A DNA stretch of 64,000 nt from contig NOWV01000030.1 in the NCBI GenBank assembly GCA_003344405.1, positions 124,001 to 188,000 on the forward strand. The letters run 5' to 3'. Source of the DNA: Trichoplax sp. H2 (Eukaryota > Placozoa > Uniplacotomia > Trichoplacea). Of this stretch, positions 1 through 13,514 are shown one piece after another. The position numbers and the translations under genes were made by a program. The notes under the pieces are model-generated. The model was not told the origin of the DNA. It searched no databases and worked only from the letters and a program-made list of their open reading frames with translations. The first letter of the stretch is position 1; each line of letters starts with the position of its first letter.

Positions 1-3000
1 CAGATGCAGTTAGACGTCATTCAGCGGAAAACAAGAACGCTAGTGGAAGGCGATTATAAATTGTTTTATAATCATAAATAGAATCTATTTCAACTTATGA
101 ATTCATTCGCTTGTGGTTATCTAGCACATTTTCCATAGCTCTATTTACAGTCCGTTTTGAAATTCCTGTAATCGAACTTTTTCGAGCTTAAATTGCAAAC
201 TGAATTTATCAAAGATGCCCTCTCTTGTTACATCAAAAAATTCATCGGTAGTACAATTAATAGAAAATAGAAAATGGGCATAAACAGATTCATAAACTAA
301 ACAAGATTGAGAAAACTATGCTCTACCAATTGCTATTACTTTGCTTCAACTATGCATATATATCTACTGTATTTACTTGTTAGAAATCTGTATTTTCAAC
401 CTTAAATTTATCATGAACTTACATGTACAGGATTATATTTTATTTTGGTTTTATACTTATGATACTTTGTATTATAGAAATTTGAAAATAATCTCCAATT
501 CTACGTACACAGTAATTATTTTATCCTATTCGTAGTATAATAAATAAAAGGAAAGTTACTATCAAGGCTGTATGAACATCCAAAAGTGCTAAAACTTTCA
601 TATATTGCAAATGGCGTACACCTTTTTTATCTAAGCTTAATAATAATGATACTGATATCAAACTATTTTATGGCTTATGTAGAAGCAGAAAGTATTTTCA
701 TCAATGCTATCATATCAGATATCTACGGCATCTACTAAAATGGAACCCTACCAAGTCACTATAATCTTGATCTCAAGAGAATTGCGATCAATATCCTACC
801 AGATATCAATTCTACCACAATATAGAGTATTATTCAATGATGGCTATTGGTCTTTATAATGTGGTAACCGCCAAGTTATTCTATACACTTTCTGGCAACG
901 ATAATTAAGCATAAAGTTTATACACCTGTTCCATCGCGATATTACTCGTGATCCTTATGTTTGGAATACGTGCATTGAAGACAGTCTATTTACCCGCAAT
1001 TAGTTTATATTATCATAAAGCTACTTATATTAATATACTGTATAATTTACTGATTATACGTGGATTGTGTCTAGCTTTGTTATAGGTTTAACGCTTAATC
1101 GTGCAAAATACTCCTTTACGTTAGCTTGAGCAGCAATTTAGTCGAAGGAAGTACGTTGTGCACCGAAAATGAACAACCGATATAAATTGCTCATTTTGTT
1201 GCGTCATTTCTTACGCTGATTTAATAGCTAGCCATTCTTTCCTGTACTAGTCAATTTTCTTATCATTGAAAATTAATCCATTACTATCCAAACTAATCCA
1301 TTAGAAAGGACACTTTATTTTACATGAAGACAGTTTACTGATAGGCCAGCGATCGATTGTCGTCTAATTTCTAATGGTAATTGCACTGCCGATCGATAGA
1401 AAAGAATTCTTCTTTATCCAGGATACTTTAATAGAAGGTACTCTGAAGTTTTATTCCGCTAGAATAGATACTTTACTTTACCCAAATATTAGCAAGAATT
1501 GTTTACTCGATTCTATTTACGATAATAGGAATTTAATTTACTGTTACGGTACATGAGTAAACTTTTTCAGCATAAACTGTAAACACATTTTACTTTTTCT
1601 CTCTATTCTAAGCAAATATTGATTTAAAATTCTATATGTCCTAATACCTATGATCGACATTTATCGTGCCAATCGAACATTGCTTACTAGCAAGTCACTG
1701 TAGCTGGTAGCAATCGATTTCATGTTGATAATATAGGATGCAATGGTGCTTTGGAGATTCTATATCTAGTCAATGCATTGCTAATGATATTTACTTATTC
1801 CATCTCTTTGATCCTATTTCTTCCGAGTAATAAATTTCGGCAATTCTCGATTGGCTAGATCGAATACTCATCGTAAAGAGAGCAACTTTTTCTTTCCCTG
1901 ACCCCTAATGCGTGGATCGATCAAGAAAAAATTGGGAGATATTTTATATGTATTAAAGTAATCACCGATGAGAATAACTTGTTCCTCATCTTAGTGGAGA
2001 AATTCTGTATTGATCAAAATGGAACTTTAAACACTATTCTTTACAATTCTTCTGCTTAACAAGCATGAAGAAATACAAGATATCGATTATGAGTAAAAGT
2101 GCATTGATAAAACTACGGACTAGTTATAACTTGACAATAACTGCAGTATAATAAAGACTCGACAATTTTCACTGCATTACTTTAAAAATGCCGCCGATAG
2201 GATTTTAATTTTTTATAAAAGAGAAGATGCAATTTATTGATTTAATTGGTAGTGACCGCAATGATGCTCTGGTTTTCAATACCACTCTCCATCTTTAACA
2301 AGGCCATCGATCTAAAATATTAGTCGAACATCCTGCTCATGATGCTTTGCAACTGCGCTATTATTGTAGTATTTTGCTACTACTGCATTCGAAATCAAGT
2401 ACCAACATTAAATTATTTGAAGGGAGCCTTCATGTTGATGCCATTAAAAATAATGAAATTCTAACTGAAGAAATGTAAATAAATAAAATCAACTAAAATA
2501 GTACAGACATCGGAAGATATTAAAAGCTGCTTCCGCAATATCATGTCCTCTAGGAATTATGAAATGATTCTATTTAATTAATATAAGAGAGGTATCGGAA
2601 GATAATGCATTTTCAAAAAGTGATTCTACAGCATCACACCATTAATGAGTTATAATATCGTATTATTATTTACCGTATAAGGCAAGATTAAATATTATAA
2701 GGAAAAAGTTTAGTAATACTGTACAGTAGTTCCGAAAAGTATTTTTCTAGCGGTTACATAAATGTGATCTGAGACCCACATTAAATATTTATATAAGCTG
2801 CTTTACAATTGCAATCAGCTTTTCATCTTAAATAATATTGTCTTTTAGTCATGATCTCAATCTTAGAAATAACATCGTAACTTCCGTATGGATATTTATT
2901 AAATAATGATGGCTTAAGATAGGTGAGAAAATCCACCCTTGAAAAATAAATCATAAGATTTCGTCGGCGGACTAATAAATAGTTTTCTCCGGCGCATATT

Positions 3001-3950
3001 AATTATTAGAGATACTAGTAAATATCCCGATCAAATATTTGAACGGGCGCATACTCCACATCAAGCAACATATTAAAAAAAAATTTATAGCTAGATTATC
3101 TTACTGTATATGCTTTCTATATTTAATATAAAATCAAAAACTATACATTTTAATTTTGCAACGATCCTTTTTTCCTTGCTTTATATACAGATTAATCGGC
3201 GTAGTACGTAGTAAGATAATTTCTTTTCGAAGGAATTACTTCCAAATTATAGGAAATATCTTTAATAAAACTCAAAATGAGTTATAAGACTAAAGCACTC
3301 CTCTAAGGATATATCCCGGTATTTATATCGGCATTTGCAGCTAATTAGTTATATCGGCTAATTGATCGCTAATAGTGGTCATAATATTTATATGCAAAAC
3401 ATCATCAATATCATAGACTCTCAGAAATCTTAGCGCCTTAAATCTAAATTTTCACGGAAAATCTAGAGCAATACACTCTAAACCTTCAGAAAGGATTATA
3501 GTCTACTGTATATTATAATTGCAACTGTGACTACATCCCCAAATTTATTGACAATTTAGACTGCAAATAATAATAATTTACTGATCATAAATGAGCGCCC
3601 ACCTTACTCTAATGGAAATCTTAATTAATCTGTACTATTTCCATTATTGATTAATCTCTTCTCACGCCTGGTTGAGAAGACTGAATTAATAATCGAAATA
3701 CATTATTAACTGGTGTTTTAGTAATTATAAAAATTATATCGATGAAGGCTAGTAGACTATAATTGATTTCAATTAATCAACCATGTGGTGCCGATGCATG
3801 ATTCCAATAAGTTAAACCAGACAATGTCTAAATATAATTGCATTTACAAGCGTCTATGTTTTCTTGACCACAATTTTAATTTAAAAGTTAAAAAAATGTA
3901 GAAAATTTTAATTTTTGGTTCAGTCTCAATCCTTGGTTCCTAGGATATTA
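1..3950. other. AT-rich DNA without recognised gene
   Basis: No open reading frame here is longer than about 65 codons, none resembles a known protein, and I could not join short frames through plausible splice sites into a conserved product. The sequence is strongly AT-rich with many short homopolymer and ATTA/TAAT runs. It reads as intergenic, or as the intron or flank of a gene outside the window. A fast-evolving gene with small exons could be missed. Confidence 0.55.
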
Positions 3951-4302
3951 TTTGATTCCATCTTCGTATCTATCTCAGTTTTTAAGGTCATTTTGTCTTC
4001 TCAGTCTTATTCAATATAACCTTTATTCTTAAGGCTAAATTTCGATTCCTCCTTCGTATTTAAAAATAAAATATGAATTAATAATTAAAATTGATCAAGA
4101 ATGAAGATCATGTCTATCTCAGTTTTTACACCATTGTTACTCAATTAGCAACCAAACTAATAATAATACTTTCTTCTGAGGACTCAATTTTGATTCCTTC
4201 TTCATATTTGGAAAATAGGGTAACCATTAATAATTAACATCAATCAGAAAATAGATCATATCTATCGCAGCTTTTCCGCGCTATTTTTACTCTTCTACTT
4301 AT
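3951..4302. repeat. Degenerate tandem repeat, unit about 90-150 bp
   Basis: Three diverged copies begin with GATTCC(A/T)(T/C)CTTC(G/A)TAT near 3955, 4043 and 4192. The last two continue in parallel through an AATTAATAATTAA stretch, an ATCATGTCTATC-like block and a pyrimidine-rich end. Copies differ at many positions, so the array is old. No coding potential is seen. Confidence 0.55.
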
Positions 4303-5389
4303 TTATGCTGCTGAGATAAAGATAATTGAATAACGTAAAGAAAGGGACAATTTATCGACGTACAAGTATTATCTAAAACAGTTATCCCGCCAAGGAATAG
4401 CAACAATTTGGCTCACCCAACTATTATTATAATCCATCGCTTTATAGTCACATATTGACATTAATTTGATTTTACTTGTATCTGCTATGTTAAATGAATT
4501 ATAAGAACTTTATTATTTCCTAAATTGAAAATTGAATACATATACAATCATAGTAGCGTAGTAGTAGAGTATATGCAAATTGCATAGATAATAGAAATAA
4601 TCGACGTATTCCACTTAATTAATTCTATCTTCAAGTTCGGGTTAAATTCATAATTAGGCAGTTGGCCCAGTGGGCCAATAATGTTTGTATAAGTTGAAAT
4701 AATAAAGTATTATCAAAGATATTGTAGCCATCCTATAATTTTCATTAATTTACTATCGCATGTTTCGAGATATTATATGGATAACAATGATTAACAGCAG
4801 TCATGATAATGTCCAGGGCTATATTGACATTTGTCCGATGGAAATGAACTGAACACCATCTTAACCATTCTTGATAGAATGTTATTGGCGTTAAGGAAGA
4901 GGAACACTTTACCCCTCTATATGTATTGCCCTAAGTCCTATTCCTGGAAAGACATTTTAACACCAGGTGCTGCAGCTGTTTTTTTCGACAATCTATTCAT
5001 GGTTGATTTAAGTAGATTGTCAATATTTTTTTAACTCAATACAACTTTATTGATTATTTTATCTCTCTGTTAATATCATAAGAAACAATATTAAAAAGAA
5101 TCAATTTGATTAGTAGTGTCCGCACCATAGCAGCAATATATTTAAAAATAAAAAAATAGCAAGTATAATGCTAATCGAGAACTCGGTATCGAATTAGTCA
5201 TGTTATCCTTTGGTAGCTAATTTTAATTTAAAATTACAAAAGGAAACCAATGTAAAACTCTGTATGTAGCTTTTATCAAGTTTTATATTATAATAAAAAA
5301 TGTATTTAAATATGCTCGTCTGCATAAGCTTTAAGTTTCTCAACCTTTTTATTAGTGCATATATTGTAAAGTAGGTCTTTAAATAAATA
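4303..5389. other. AT-rich DNA without recognised gene
   Basis: The stretch holds one unremarkable 67-codon frame (4831-5034, +) with no recognisable motif and no convincing splice partners. The rest is AT-rich and featureless. Confidence 0.5.
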
Positions 5390-6085
5390 TATAATAATAA
5401 TCATGATAAAATAGTGGAAGTTGAATTTGGTATCATATCGTTAATTAATTTTTTCTTTTGCAACTACCTCCAAGGTCATTTTAGAATTGGCTTGCTAAAG
5501 CAAACGAATGGCGAGTCTATGTTTGCAAGTTTTAGTCGAAATTTAATTTTATAAAATACCGATGTAGTGGTAAGCAAAAGTGTGAGATTCGAATATCTCC
5601 AGCTATGCCAACAAATATTTTATATATTAAACAAATACTTTATATACTACAATTCTGTTAGTTCTTTAATTGGGATACAATAATGGCTATGATAGGACAA
5701 TATGAAGCAGAATAGATACAAGATATTTTTATTACTTGGAGATGTAAAAGAGCTGAGATAGCGGGAATATTAGGTCTTCAAAGGGATACAATGATAATTA
5801 TAAAGCAGAACAATTCAGTATCGTATCTGTAATTTTTCCTTTTATAAGTACGTGCAATATCATTTTAAAATAAGTAAAGCAAATAAATAGCAATGGAAAT
5901 AGATATTATGTTTATTAGGTCTTTAACGGGATATAATGATAATGATGAAGCAGAATTCCGTATCATATCAATATTTTTTCCTTTTATAGTTACGCCCAAT
6001 GTCATTTTAAAATTAGTAAAGCAAATAAATAGAAATTTATGTCTGCAATGTTATTCTCGAGATTTAATATTATAAAATATCGCTA
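5390..6085. repeat. Degenerate tandem repeat, unit about 150 bp
   Basis: Recurrent blocks include GGGATA(C/T)AATRATRA (near 5669, 5781 and 5929), a GAAGCAGAAT-like block, TTTTTCCTTTTATA, CATTTTAAAAT and AGTAAAGCAAATAAATAG. They occur in the same order in successive copies. A diverged first copy lies near 5400-5560. The 60-codon frame at 5893-6075 is only the repeat read in one frame. Near 5568-5612 there is a stretch faintly like a tRNA box A/box B pair. Confidence 0.55.
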
Positions 6086-7242
6086 CAGCTATACGTATAA
6101 GTATACAAAATTTTCTTAATTTCCATCTGTATTCTATCTACATATACCTAAACTACTTGAAATTAAACTTAAATAATATGTCTAGTAGCTTTCATTTATC
6201 GAAAACGATATAACTCTATTGATGTGGTAGCAATGAATTCTAATTTCCGGTATTAACCTTTTAATAGAGTAGCACGAGGTATAAACAAAATAGAACATAG
6301 TCATGTAGCTCATAGATAGAAAGGGAAAAATCGACGCCTTGGAAAGTCTCTTTCTATTTGTATAACACTTATAACGGTATCCATTAGACAAGTACAGGCA
6401 TGAAATAAAATTTTTCTAGTATTTTCCTAGAACGCTTGAATAGCTCTTAACGAATAGAATTATTGCATCGGAATGGATAGAATCTTGCTATTCATTGGTA
6501 TAAAAGTAGCTATACCTAAATTTAGAGCATCATGACGCAAGTATATAACGACGTTAATTGAACAAGCGTGACGTAAGCTAAAAAAATTTTCAACCATTTC
6601 TGAACACTATGAATATCTAACGATTTGCTGATGATTGATTTGTAGAAACAGTAATCTTGACACTGGAAAAGACTGCCATTTCAGTAAGTAGAATTTATTG
6701 GTATATTCTTAATCTACGCTGAACAAATTTCAGAGTATAACTAGATCGACGAATCATCCATTGGCTAACGGTAGGGTTCATTTCTAATACCTCAAAATAA
6801 CTGAAATTTATTCACAATACTCATATTCTAAACTACTCCTCCCTGCTATTAATTAATCATCTTCTAGTGAATGTAAGCCGGTAAAGTTGATTTTGTTATT
6901 ATCAAAAGTGTAGAAAAGATTCCTTTTTTTTACTTTTTTCCCTTCTCACAAGCAACCTTTACTTTTCTAACACCTTCCTACTCAAAATTAACGGTCCGAT
7001 CAATTCCAGTTTATTCTCATATGTGATTGGTATCTTTTGGCAATAGCAATGTTGACGCATTTGTATATCTATCATAATGGATATGATATATAGTTAAATC
7101 CAAGGCTAACGGACGCTTTATTGTGCTAATGGTTGATGAAAACCATCTGTTATGTCCTATTATATAATATTATGAACAATCTACGTGTAGCCTAGTGACG
7201 ATGAGTCTGTTTCCAAGTTGGACAGCTTTATCTCCATGCTTA
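6086..7242. other. AT-rich DNA without recognised gene
   Basis: There are no conserved coding frames. A 69-codon frame on the minus strand (6182-6391) has no family resemblance and no splice context. I see no structured RNA. Confidence 0.5.
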
Positions 7243-7853
7243 GAAAAAATTGCTTTAGCTTAATGATGATCAGATGATGCAGAATTTCATTTTGGAGCTT
7301 CTTATATGCTTACAAAATTCTATAGGATAATTTGGTTACAATAGATCGATTTAGATATTAGCACGATAATCACAATACGATTCAAAGTTTTATCTTGTAG
7401 CTAATTATATACTTAGAAAAATTCTGCGGGATTACTTAGTTACGATAGGTCGATTTAGATATTGGCTTGATTATAATCATCATAATATGATTCAAAGTTT
7501 CATATTGTAGCTTGTTATATGATAGTAAAAAATTCTACTGTATGACTTAATAATATCAGATCGATTTAGGTATTAACTTGATCATCATATGACTCAAGTT
7601 TCACTTTGTAGCTAATTATTTGGTTATAAGAAATTCCGATTGTATAACTTGATTAAGATAGGTCGATTTAGACTTCAGCTTGATTATCATTATATAATTT
7701 AAAATTTCGTTATATAGCTTATTATATGCTTATAAGAAGTTCTACGGGATAACTTAGTTCGATAAGTCGATTTGGATATCAGATTGATCATCTTAATACG
7801 ATTCAAAGCTTTATTTTGTAGCTTGTTATATGCTTATAAAGAATTCTGTCGGA
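7243..7853. repeat. Degenerate tandem repeat, unit about 105 bp, 5-6 copies
   Basis: The core RGTCGATTTAGATATT recurs near 7343, 7447, 7560, 7662 and 7767, a spacing of about 104-113 bp. It is followed each time by GATCATCATAATATGATTCAA-like sequence, TTTCATTTTGTAGCT, TATATGCTTATAA and AATTCTACGGGATAACTTAGTTA. Copies are clearly related but diverged, so this is an old minisatellite and not a gene. Confidence 0.75.
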
Positions 7854-8150
7854 GGGACAGTAATTAGGAGTGGAACAGAAATTGATTAACTGTCTGTAAA
7901 TACTACGATACTGTAAGACAATTATGAAGAGAAAATAGATTTCGATATTTTTCCTTTTCATCCTATTTAGCTGATTGATATTTCTGGTTAACTTGACGGA
8001 CAGCGTTAAATCAATTTTTGTTGAAGGGATAGCAGTTATGAGGGAAAGAAAATTAAACTAATGTCTGTAGGTAGTATGATTTTGAGGCAAAAATATATTT
8101 CGCTGTATCTCTTTTTTGGTCATATTGAATTTGTTATTCCTTTTCCAACT
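7853..8150. repeat. Diverged tandem duplication, unit about 170 bp
   Basis: Two copies (from about 7853 and about 8023) share the order GRAGGGAYAGYARTTA, GAAARAAAATT, CTAACTGTCTGTA-like, AATAGATTTCG(A/C)TAT, a T-rich block and an AACTTGA(C/T)G end. It lies directly between two other arrays of different sequence. Confidence 0.55.
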
Positions 8151-8162
8151 TGATGATAGTAT

Positions 8163-8515
8163 TCCCAAGCTATTCCAACAGATCTGCATACTTGTAGAGA
8201 TCGTCCCTTCATGGTAGAATCAGATATGACTCCTTGAATTATTTATAACTATCCTATAAGCGATTCCAATCGATCTGTGTCGTAGTAATCCCTCTATATA
8301 CTCTTATTATAATAGTATCAACATGACTCATGAAATCTTCTGTAACTATCCCATAAGCGATTCCAATCGATCTGTGTCATAGTTATCCCTCAAGGTAGAA
8401 ACAACATGACTCATGAAATTTTTTACCAATATTTAACAAACAATTCCAATAGATTGGTATCGGCGTAGTCTTATAATAGTAGAATTTAGGCATTATTCAT
8501 GGAATCCCAAATCTT
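8163..8515. repeat. Tandem repeat, unit about 90 bp, 4 copies
   Basis: The core GATTCCAATCGATCTGTGTC with a following AGT(A/T)ATCCCT occurs near 8175, 8262, 8349 and 8441. Each copy continues with (G/A)GTAGAAT(A/C)A and a CATGACTCATGAA segment. The two central copies are the best conserved. No coding capacity. Confidence 0.7.
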
Positions 8516-10969
8516 TCGTAAACTATTCCTACGGATTAAATTACCTATACAAGTTTATGTGTTATAATTCTTTTTATTTCATAACTAAAGATGACTAATT
8601 TAATTAGTCATTATTATTAAACCATTTTTCTTAATCAGTTGAAAATATAACAGCCTACTTCCTATAAATGATTCAAAATTTTTTATTTCATTTTCCATTA
8701 ATAATAAAAAAGGGGGTAAATAATATCAGTTACTCTTTGACCAAGACCAATATTAATAAATATTATGTAAACGATGTAGACTGTAATAATATCTTAATTA
8801 ACCGATGACATGGTGTACCTAACGGCCTAGCTAGCATCAATCATGCTCAAGAAGGGATACTATTAGAAACGAAGTGAATTTTAAATTAAAATAGTATCAC
8901 TAAAGTGTAGCAAAAAAATGGCTAAAAGAAAATAAAGAGGTGAATAAAATGGGCTCTGTCTTGTTACCAACCTATCAATTCCGGTAGTAGTAGTAGTTGA
9001 TGCAATCTTGGCTATCTGATTTCATCTACAACTCCCTCTGGAGGCGTACTAATTGATTTTTTCCTTTCCATGTCGGCACATTATTTTATAATGATACATA
9101 TTACCTTTGAACTCTCTATATTAAGTTACAGCAATTCACCAATATCCTTCACCAGAACGAAAATCTTATCCGCTGTTGGCTTAATAGGATTAATATTTGA
9201 TTTTATTTCTCAACTCTTTGAATTCTAGGTTCGTTAGCAATTGCTAAAGAGATTTTATTCTCTTACCGGGCATAACTTGAATAGGACAATAAAGATATTT
9301 TAATCTTCGTTTGCTATAGCCTATCTATTTCTATGTTAGCACCTAGCCGATATTCAAGTTACAATATGTATCATTCTTTGGACTTTCTCCAATCCAATGA
9401 TAAATTCATTTCCAATAGCATAATTTCCATTTCATTCTATTCTCCTGTCCTTTACTATATTCTGTTGAGTTGATAGAATAGGAATACAGTTCTATTCCAT
9501 TTTTCCGACATAAATTATGAAAGGCGTAGAAATTAACTGATTAAAATTGTACTACTGACTCTACCCCTTAACTTTTTCATATTTCTAATTGGATAGAACA
9601 TAATTCTATTTGAAGCTTTTAATGAAAATTTAAATATCTCAAAAAATTTTGAAAGTAGATCCAATATCATCATATGTCCTATTCTAATCTGTATGATATT
9701 GGCGAATAAAACTCTTAAATGAAAACTAACTCAATACAAGATAGACTGCTGCTTCTATTCTAATTCATGAAGGAATAATATACTGAAATAAAAATAGTTC
9801 ATGACTTAGCTAAGCAAATAGATGAAAAAAATACGATCTCGATCTGTGTGACATGACTACTAGAGCTATTAAAATAAAATAATGGCTTTGCACAATACAA
9901 AATGGATAGCCACTTTATTGATTTAGAAATTATAGATTGAAATGGCAAAGGGTAAAACCTAGTCAATCATCGATATAAAAAAGGAAGATGGTATTCTAGT
10001 CTATTCTCTTATGAGTTCCAAGGATAAAACGAATCCATTCGTAATACCTAGATTAATCTAACAAGAGATTGCATTTTACTCGCATTCCCTACGAGTGAAA
10101 GAAGAAATAAAAGCAATATTAACTAGCAGGCATTTCTAATGAAGTACAATGAAGGAAAAACAGGATTCTTGGTGACCAAGATTTGATTGATGGGTATAAA
10201 AGTTCATCACCTTTTCCTTCCAATCGATGAGAACAGTAGGTATTCTGAATGATTGAATACGCTAGAAATAGATGGACTGAGAAAACTGACAGACTCCCTT
10301 GGTAAAATTCATGTATAATTCATTAATTTTTTGAAGTAACTAGCCAATTTTCCTTCATTACTTGATAATGAAAATAGCTGTACTATTGATTTGTTAGGTT
10401 ATAGAATAATTGCTAGATATTCAAGGGTAAATCGGTGATAATAGTCGAGACGAAGATAAAAATAACCAACATTGTATTATTATTCAAGGATATCAATATT
10501 GTCTGATTCTATCAAATAGGCGTCAATAAAAATTTAAGAATAAAATGGAAGTATACGGACATCTTTACTGATCTAATTCTTTCAAAGGATGACAATGATT
10601 TTTACTTTAGGATTCATTGATAATGAAATTGTATTCAACAAGATAAAATAGAAATGGCAACATCAATCGATTTGAATGAAAATCCCATAAATAGAGATGG
10701 CGCAGCCCATACTCTTATGATCTATAGATGAAATAAAGAAAAGTGGTGCAAGTTATTGTTACATTGGATCTATTTACTTGATCCAATAAGGAGTTGTTGA
10801 AAAAGGTATTCATAGCATTCCTTGAGTAATTAAAAAGTGGGCAGATGATTGCAACCTTGTCATACAACTTGATTAATCATGACGGTAACATCCCTTGCTC
10901 TTCTCTAACCCAGTTGAACAAACATCGAACATCGAAAAGTGGAAAAGAAGAAGAAAAAGGTAATTTTCT
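8516..10969. other. AT-rich DNA without recognised gene
   Basis: About 2.4 kb with no frame over 60 codons listed or recognised, and no repeat strong enough to name. Scattered GAATAGAT/AGATGG-like words recur between 9760 and 10800 and may be the remnant of a further decayed array. Confidence 0.5.
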
Positions 10970-11440
10970 AGAGAATACTCAATTCGCCATGGCATTTAGC
11001 CACCGTTAAGCCTCCATTTTTGCATGCTTTTGCAAGGATATTCGTCTTGATCAGTTCTTTCCTCCAGGACAATTTGGGGTCCCTTTTCTTTTAATTTATG
11101 CTTAAACTAAAAATTTTTTATGCTATTTTGGTTCGAAGAGGAGTTCTATAGCATAGAAGAGAGTGAATTTACAATTAGTAAATATCTTCTTTCATCCTGC
11201 TATCATTAACTTACCACGGTATGCTCGATCCACCATGACATTTAGCTATTATCAAGCTCCATTTTGCTTGCTTTTGTAAGGATATTCGTCTTTATCAGCA
11301 GTTTTCTACAGGATAACTTAGAGTTGCTTTTATTTCAATTCGTGCTTTAAATCAAAAATTTTTCCTACTTCGGTTTGAAAGGAGTTCCATGGCATGAAAG
11401 AGAGCGAATTTGCAAGTCGTGAACATCTTGTTTTATTATT
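10970..11440. repeat. Tandem duplication, unit about 240 bp
   Basis: Two diverged copies (about 10,978 and 11,217) share CATG(G/A)CATTTAGC(C/T)A, TTGC(A/T)TGCTTTTG(C/T)AAGGA, TATTCGTCTT(G/T)ATCAG, a GGTTYGAA block, GGAGTTC(T/C)AT(A/G)GCAT and GAGAG(T/C)GAATTT(A/G)CAA. Divergence is about 20-30 percent by eye. Confidence 0.75.
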
Positions 11441-11847
11441 TTAAATGGGCATGGAATATAGACAGTTTCAAAATGACATAACCAAAGCGGATAAATAACT
11501 TCGCCAATGAATGTAGTAATCTTATACAAAAATTAATAATAGCTTAAAATTTTTTTCCATTACTGTTTATTCTAATCTTCAATAGCATCGAAGAATTATT
11601 CTTTACTTGTAATAATAATTGCTAATATCGATCGTGGTGATTAGTAATCCATTTACTTACTGATCGGGTTTGTACGGCTGAAAATGAACCCCATATAATT
11701 TTAAAACAGCTTATTGCTCCATGAATTTTACCACAAATCAGATCCAACATCAACGCGTTATTCACTGATATTAAAAAAAAGTTGTCTAATATTGTAAATA
11801 ACGTTTCCTTAGCGGTAATTTCTATTTGTATATCGAAATTCTTACTG
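11441..11847. other. AT-rich DNA without recognised gene
   Basis: Nothing coding, repeated or structured was recognised here. Confidence 0.45.
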
Positions 11848-11985
11848 CTTCTACATCCCTAGCCCAGATCAAATCGGGGAAAAAAATATCCAGCTCTACA
11901 GGTTAATCGATAGCAAATCTACTACTTCTACTTCTACATCCCTAGCCCAAATCGGAAAAAATATCTAGCTCTACAGGTTAATCGA
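11848..11985. repeat. Direct duplication, unit about 75 bp
   Basis: CTTCTACATCCCTAGCCCA is followed by AATCGG(G)GAAAAAAATATC, AGCTCTACAGGTTAATCG and ATAGCAA in two adjacent copies with few differences and small indels. This indicates a comparatively young duplication. Confidence 0.85.
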
Positions 11986-12859
11986 TAGCAATCGCTTCAT
12001 TTAATCCACTTTCCGTGTTTTCAATTTTTCATTTGAACAGCAATCAATTTGTTTTTCCCTCTTATTTGTTGATTACATCCAATCGGTGCTATTTAGATAC
12101 CATAATGGCAATTATTTAAACTTAATTAGCAATATTAATCAGCAGGCGATGGAAACGATCAACGATGGTTACTATTTTCTCCATCTACCCTAGGCAAATT
12201 AATCATTCTAGTTTTATGAGGATAGACATACAGTTAATCTTGATTTTCTTTTCTCCATCTTTGAACTGATTAAGAATGCAATTTTAATTTTTACTAATTA
12301 GGTCATTAGCTCAGCATAATTAGCCTGGAAACTTTCAATTTTCAACCATAATATAGCGTACAATTCAATTCTTTCTGCGCAAACTGAATGTTTCTTTCTA
12401 TTTTTATTATGATGACATTAGCAACGTTGCATCTGTCATCGTTGCGCCATCCTATTCGATCATTAAGGCATATGGGAAAGTGCAGAGGAAACACCTATTA
12501 AAATTAACGACATATCAAGCAACGATTGTTGCGACATTAGTCCTGTCTAGTGCATAAAAGTGAAAAAAAGCGTGTCGCTATATCTTGGGATATCGTTAAG
12601 GAAGCTGCTGACGGCCATCGTAGCACAAAAGTAATTATTTCCAATTCGAGTCTGACGTTGCTAGTCCTTTCTAGATCATTAGAATCGCCATCTCGATTGG
12701 AATTTAGCCTTACCGTCCTTGACTATCGTTGGCTTTAATTGAACGGGTTTCATCGTTGATTGAAAGATTGAATAGGCTCAAGGTGCCATTTCTGATCCTC
12801 AAAGTAAAGATTTGTTTGGAGAAGAAACCTTTAGGTTATTGTATTGATATCCGTAGATT
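11986..12859. other. DNA without recognised gene
   Basis: Two short plus-strand frames (12550-12738 and 12729-12974) show no known domain. The second runs into the following tandem array, so it is probably chance. Confidence 0.45.
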
Positions 12860-13262
12860 GCATAAAAATCATCCGCAAAAAAAAATCATTATAAGCTCTT
12901 CTTTCCTTCAGGTATTACCTAAGGGTAGTTTAATTAGTCTTAAGATTTATATCGATCTTGAGACAGAGTATTAAATCATCGGTAAAAAGAATCATCGTAA
13001 GCTCTTCTTTCCTTCAAGTATTACCCAAGGGTAGCTTAATTTATCCCAAGATTTTTTATTCATCTTATATGAGTAGCAAATCATCCGCAAAAAAGTCGCC
13101 ATAAGCTCTCCGTTCCAAGACTTTTCATTATCTTAGACAGAGTAGCTATCATCAGCAGAAATAAAACCGCTATAAGCTCTCCATTTCTTCCAGTATTATC
13201 CAAGGATAGTCTACTTTATCCTTAGACATTTCATCCACCTTAGACCGAGTAGCTACGACTAC
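12860..13262. repeat. Tandem repeat, unit about 105 bp, 4 copies
   Basis: Each copy has AAATCATC(C/G)GCAAAAA, (A/C)TAAGCTCT(T/C)C(T/C), a CCTTC(A/C)AGTATTACC(T/C)AAGG block, and a TCATCTTAGA(C/T)(A/C)GAGTAG end. Cores lie near 12,891, 12,998, 13,101 and 13,172. The third and fourth copies are shorter by internal deletion. Confidence 0.8.
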
Positions 13263-13514
13263 GGCGAGCGTCCAGGCGATTGAAATGGAATCCTGTTTAA
13301 AGAACGGTGAAATATTGTCATAAAAGTTTCATCTTCCACGGTTCCCCATAAATCATCGGATTAAATCCAATACAAGCAAGAATTAATATTCAAAATCGAG
13401 GGTACGTTGAACAGTAGGCAGCATCGCTAAAGGTGATAATTCTATCCCTACGTTCAACGTATGACAATATAAAATGTGCTAATTTATTTGGCAGATGGCG
13501 TGTTTATTATTAAA

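Noticed and set aside
4831-5034. 67-codon plus-strand frame
   Set aside because: No family resemblance, no plausible splice partners, and length within chance for this composition.
5565-5615. tRNA-like stretch (GTAGTGGTAAGC followed by GAGATTCGAATATCTC)
   Set aside because: The T-arm-like stem has a 6-base loop, no acceptor stem or anticodon arm can be drawn, and it lies in a degenerate repeat. At most it is a decayed tRNA-derived sequence.
12550-12974. Two overlapping frames of 62 and 81 codons
   Set aside because: The second reads into a tandem array; neither has a recognisable domain.
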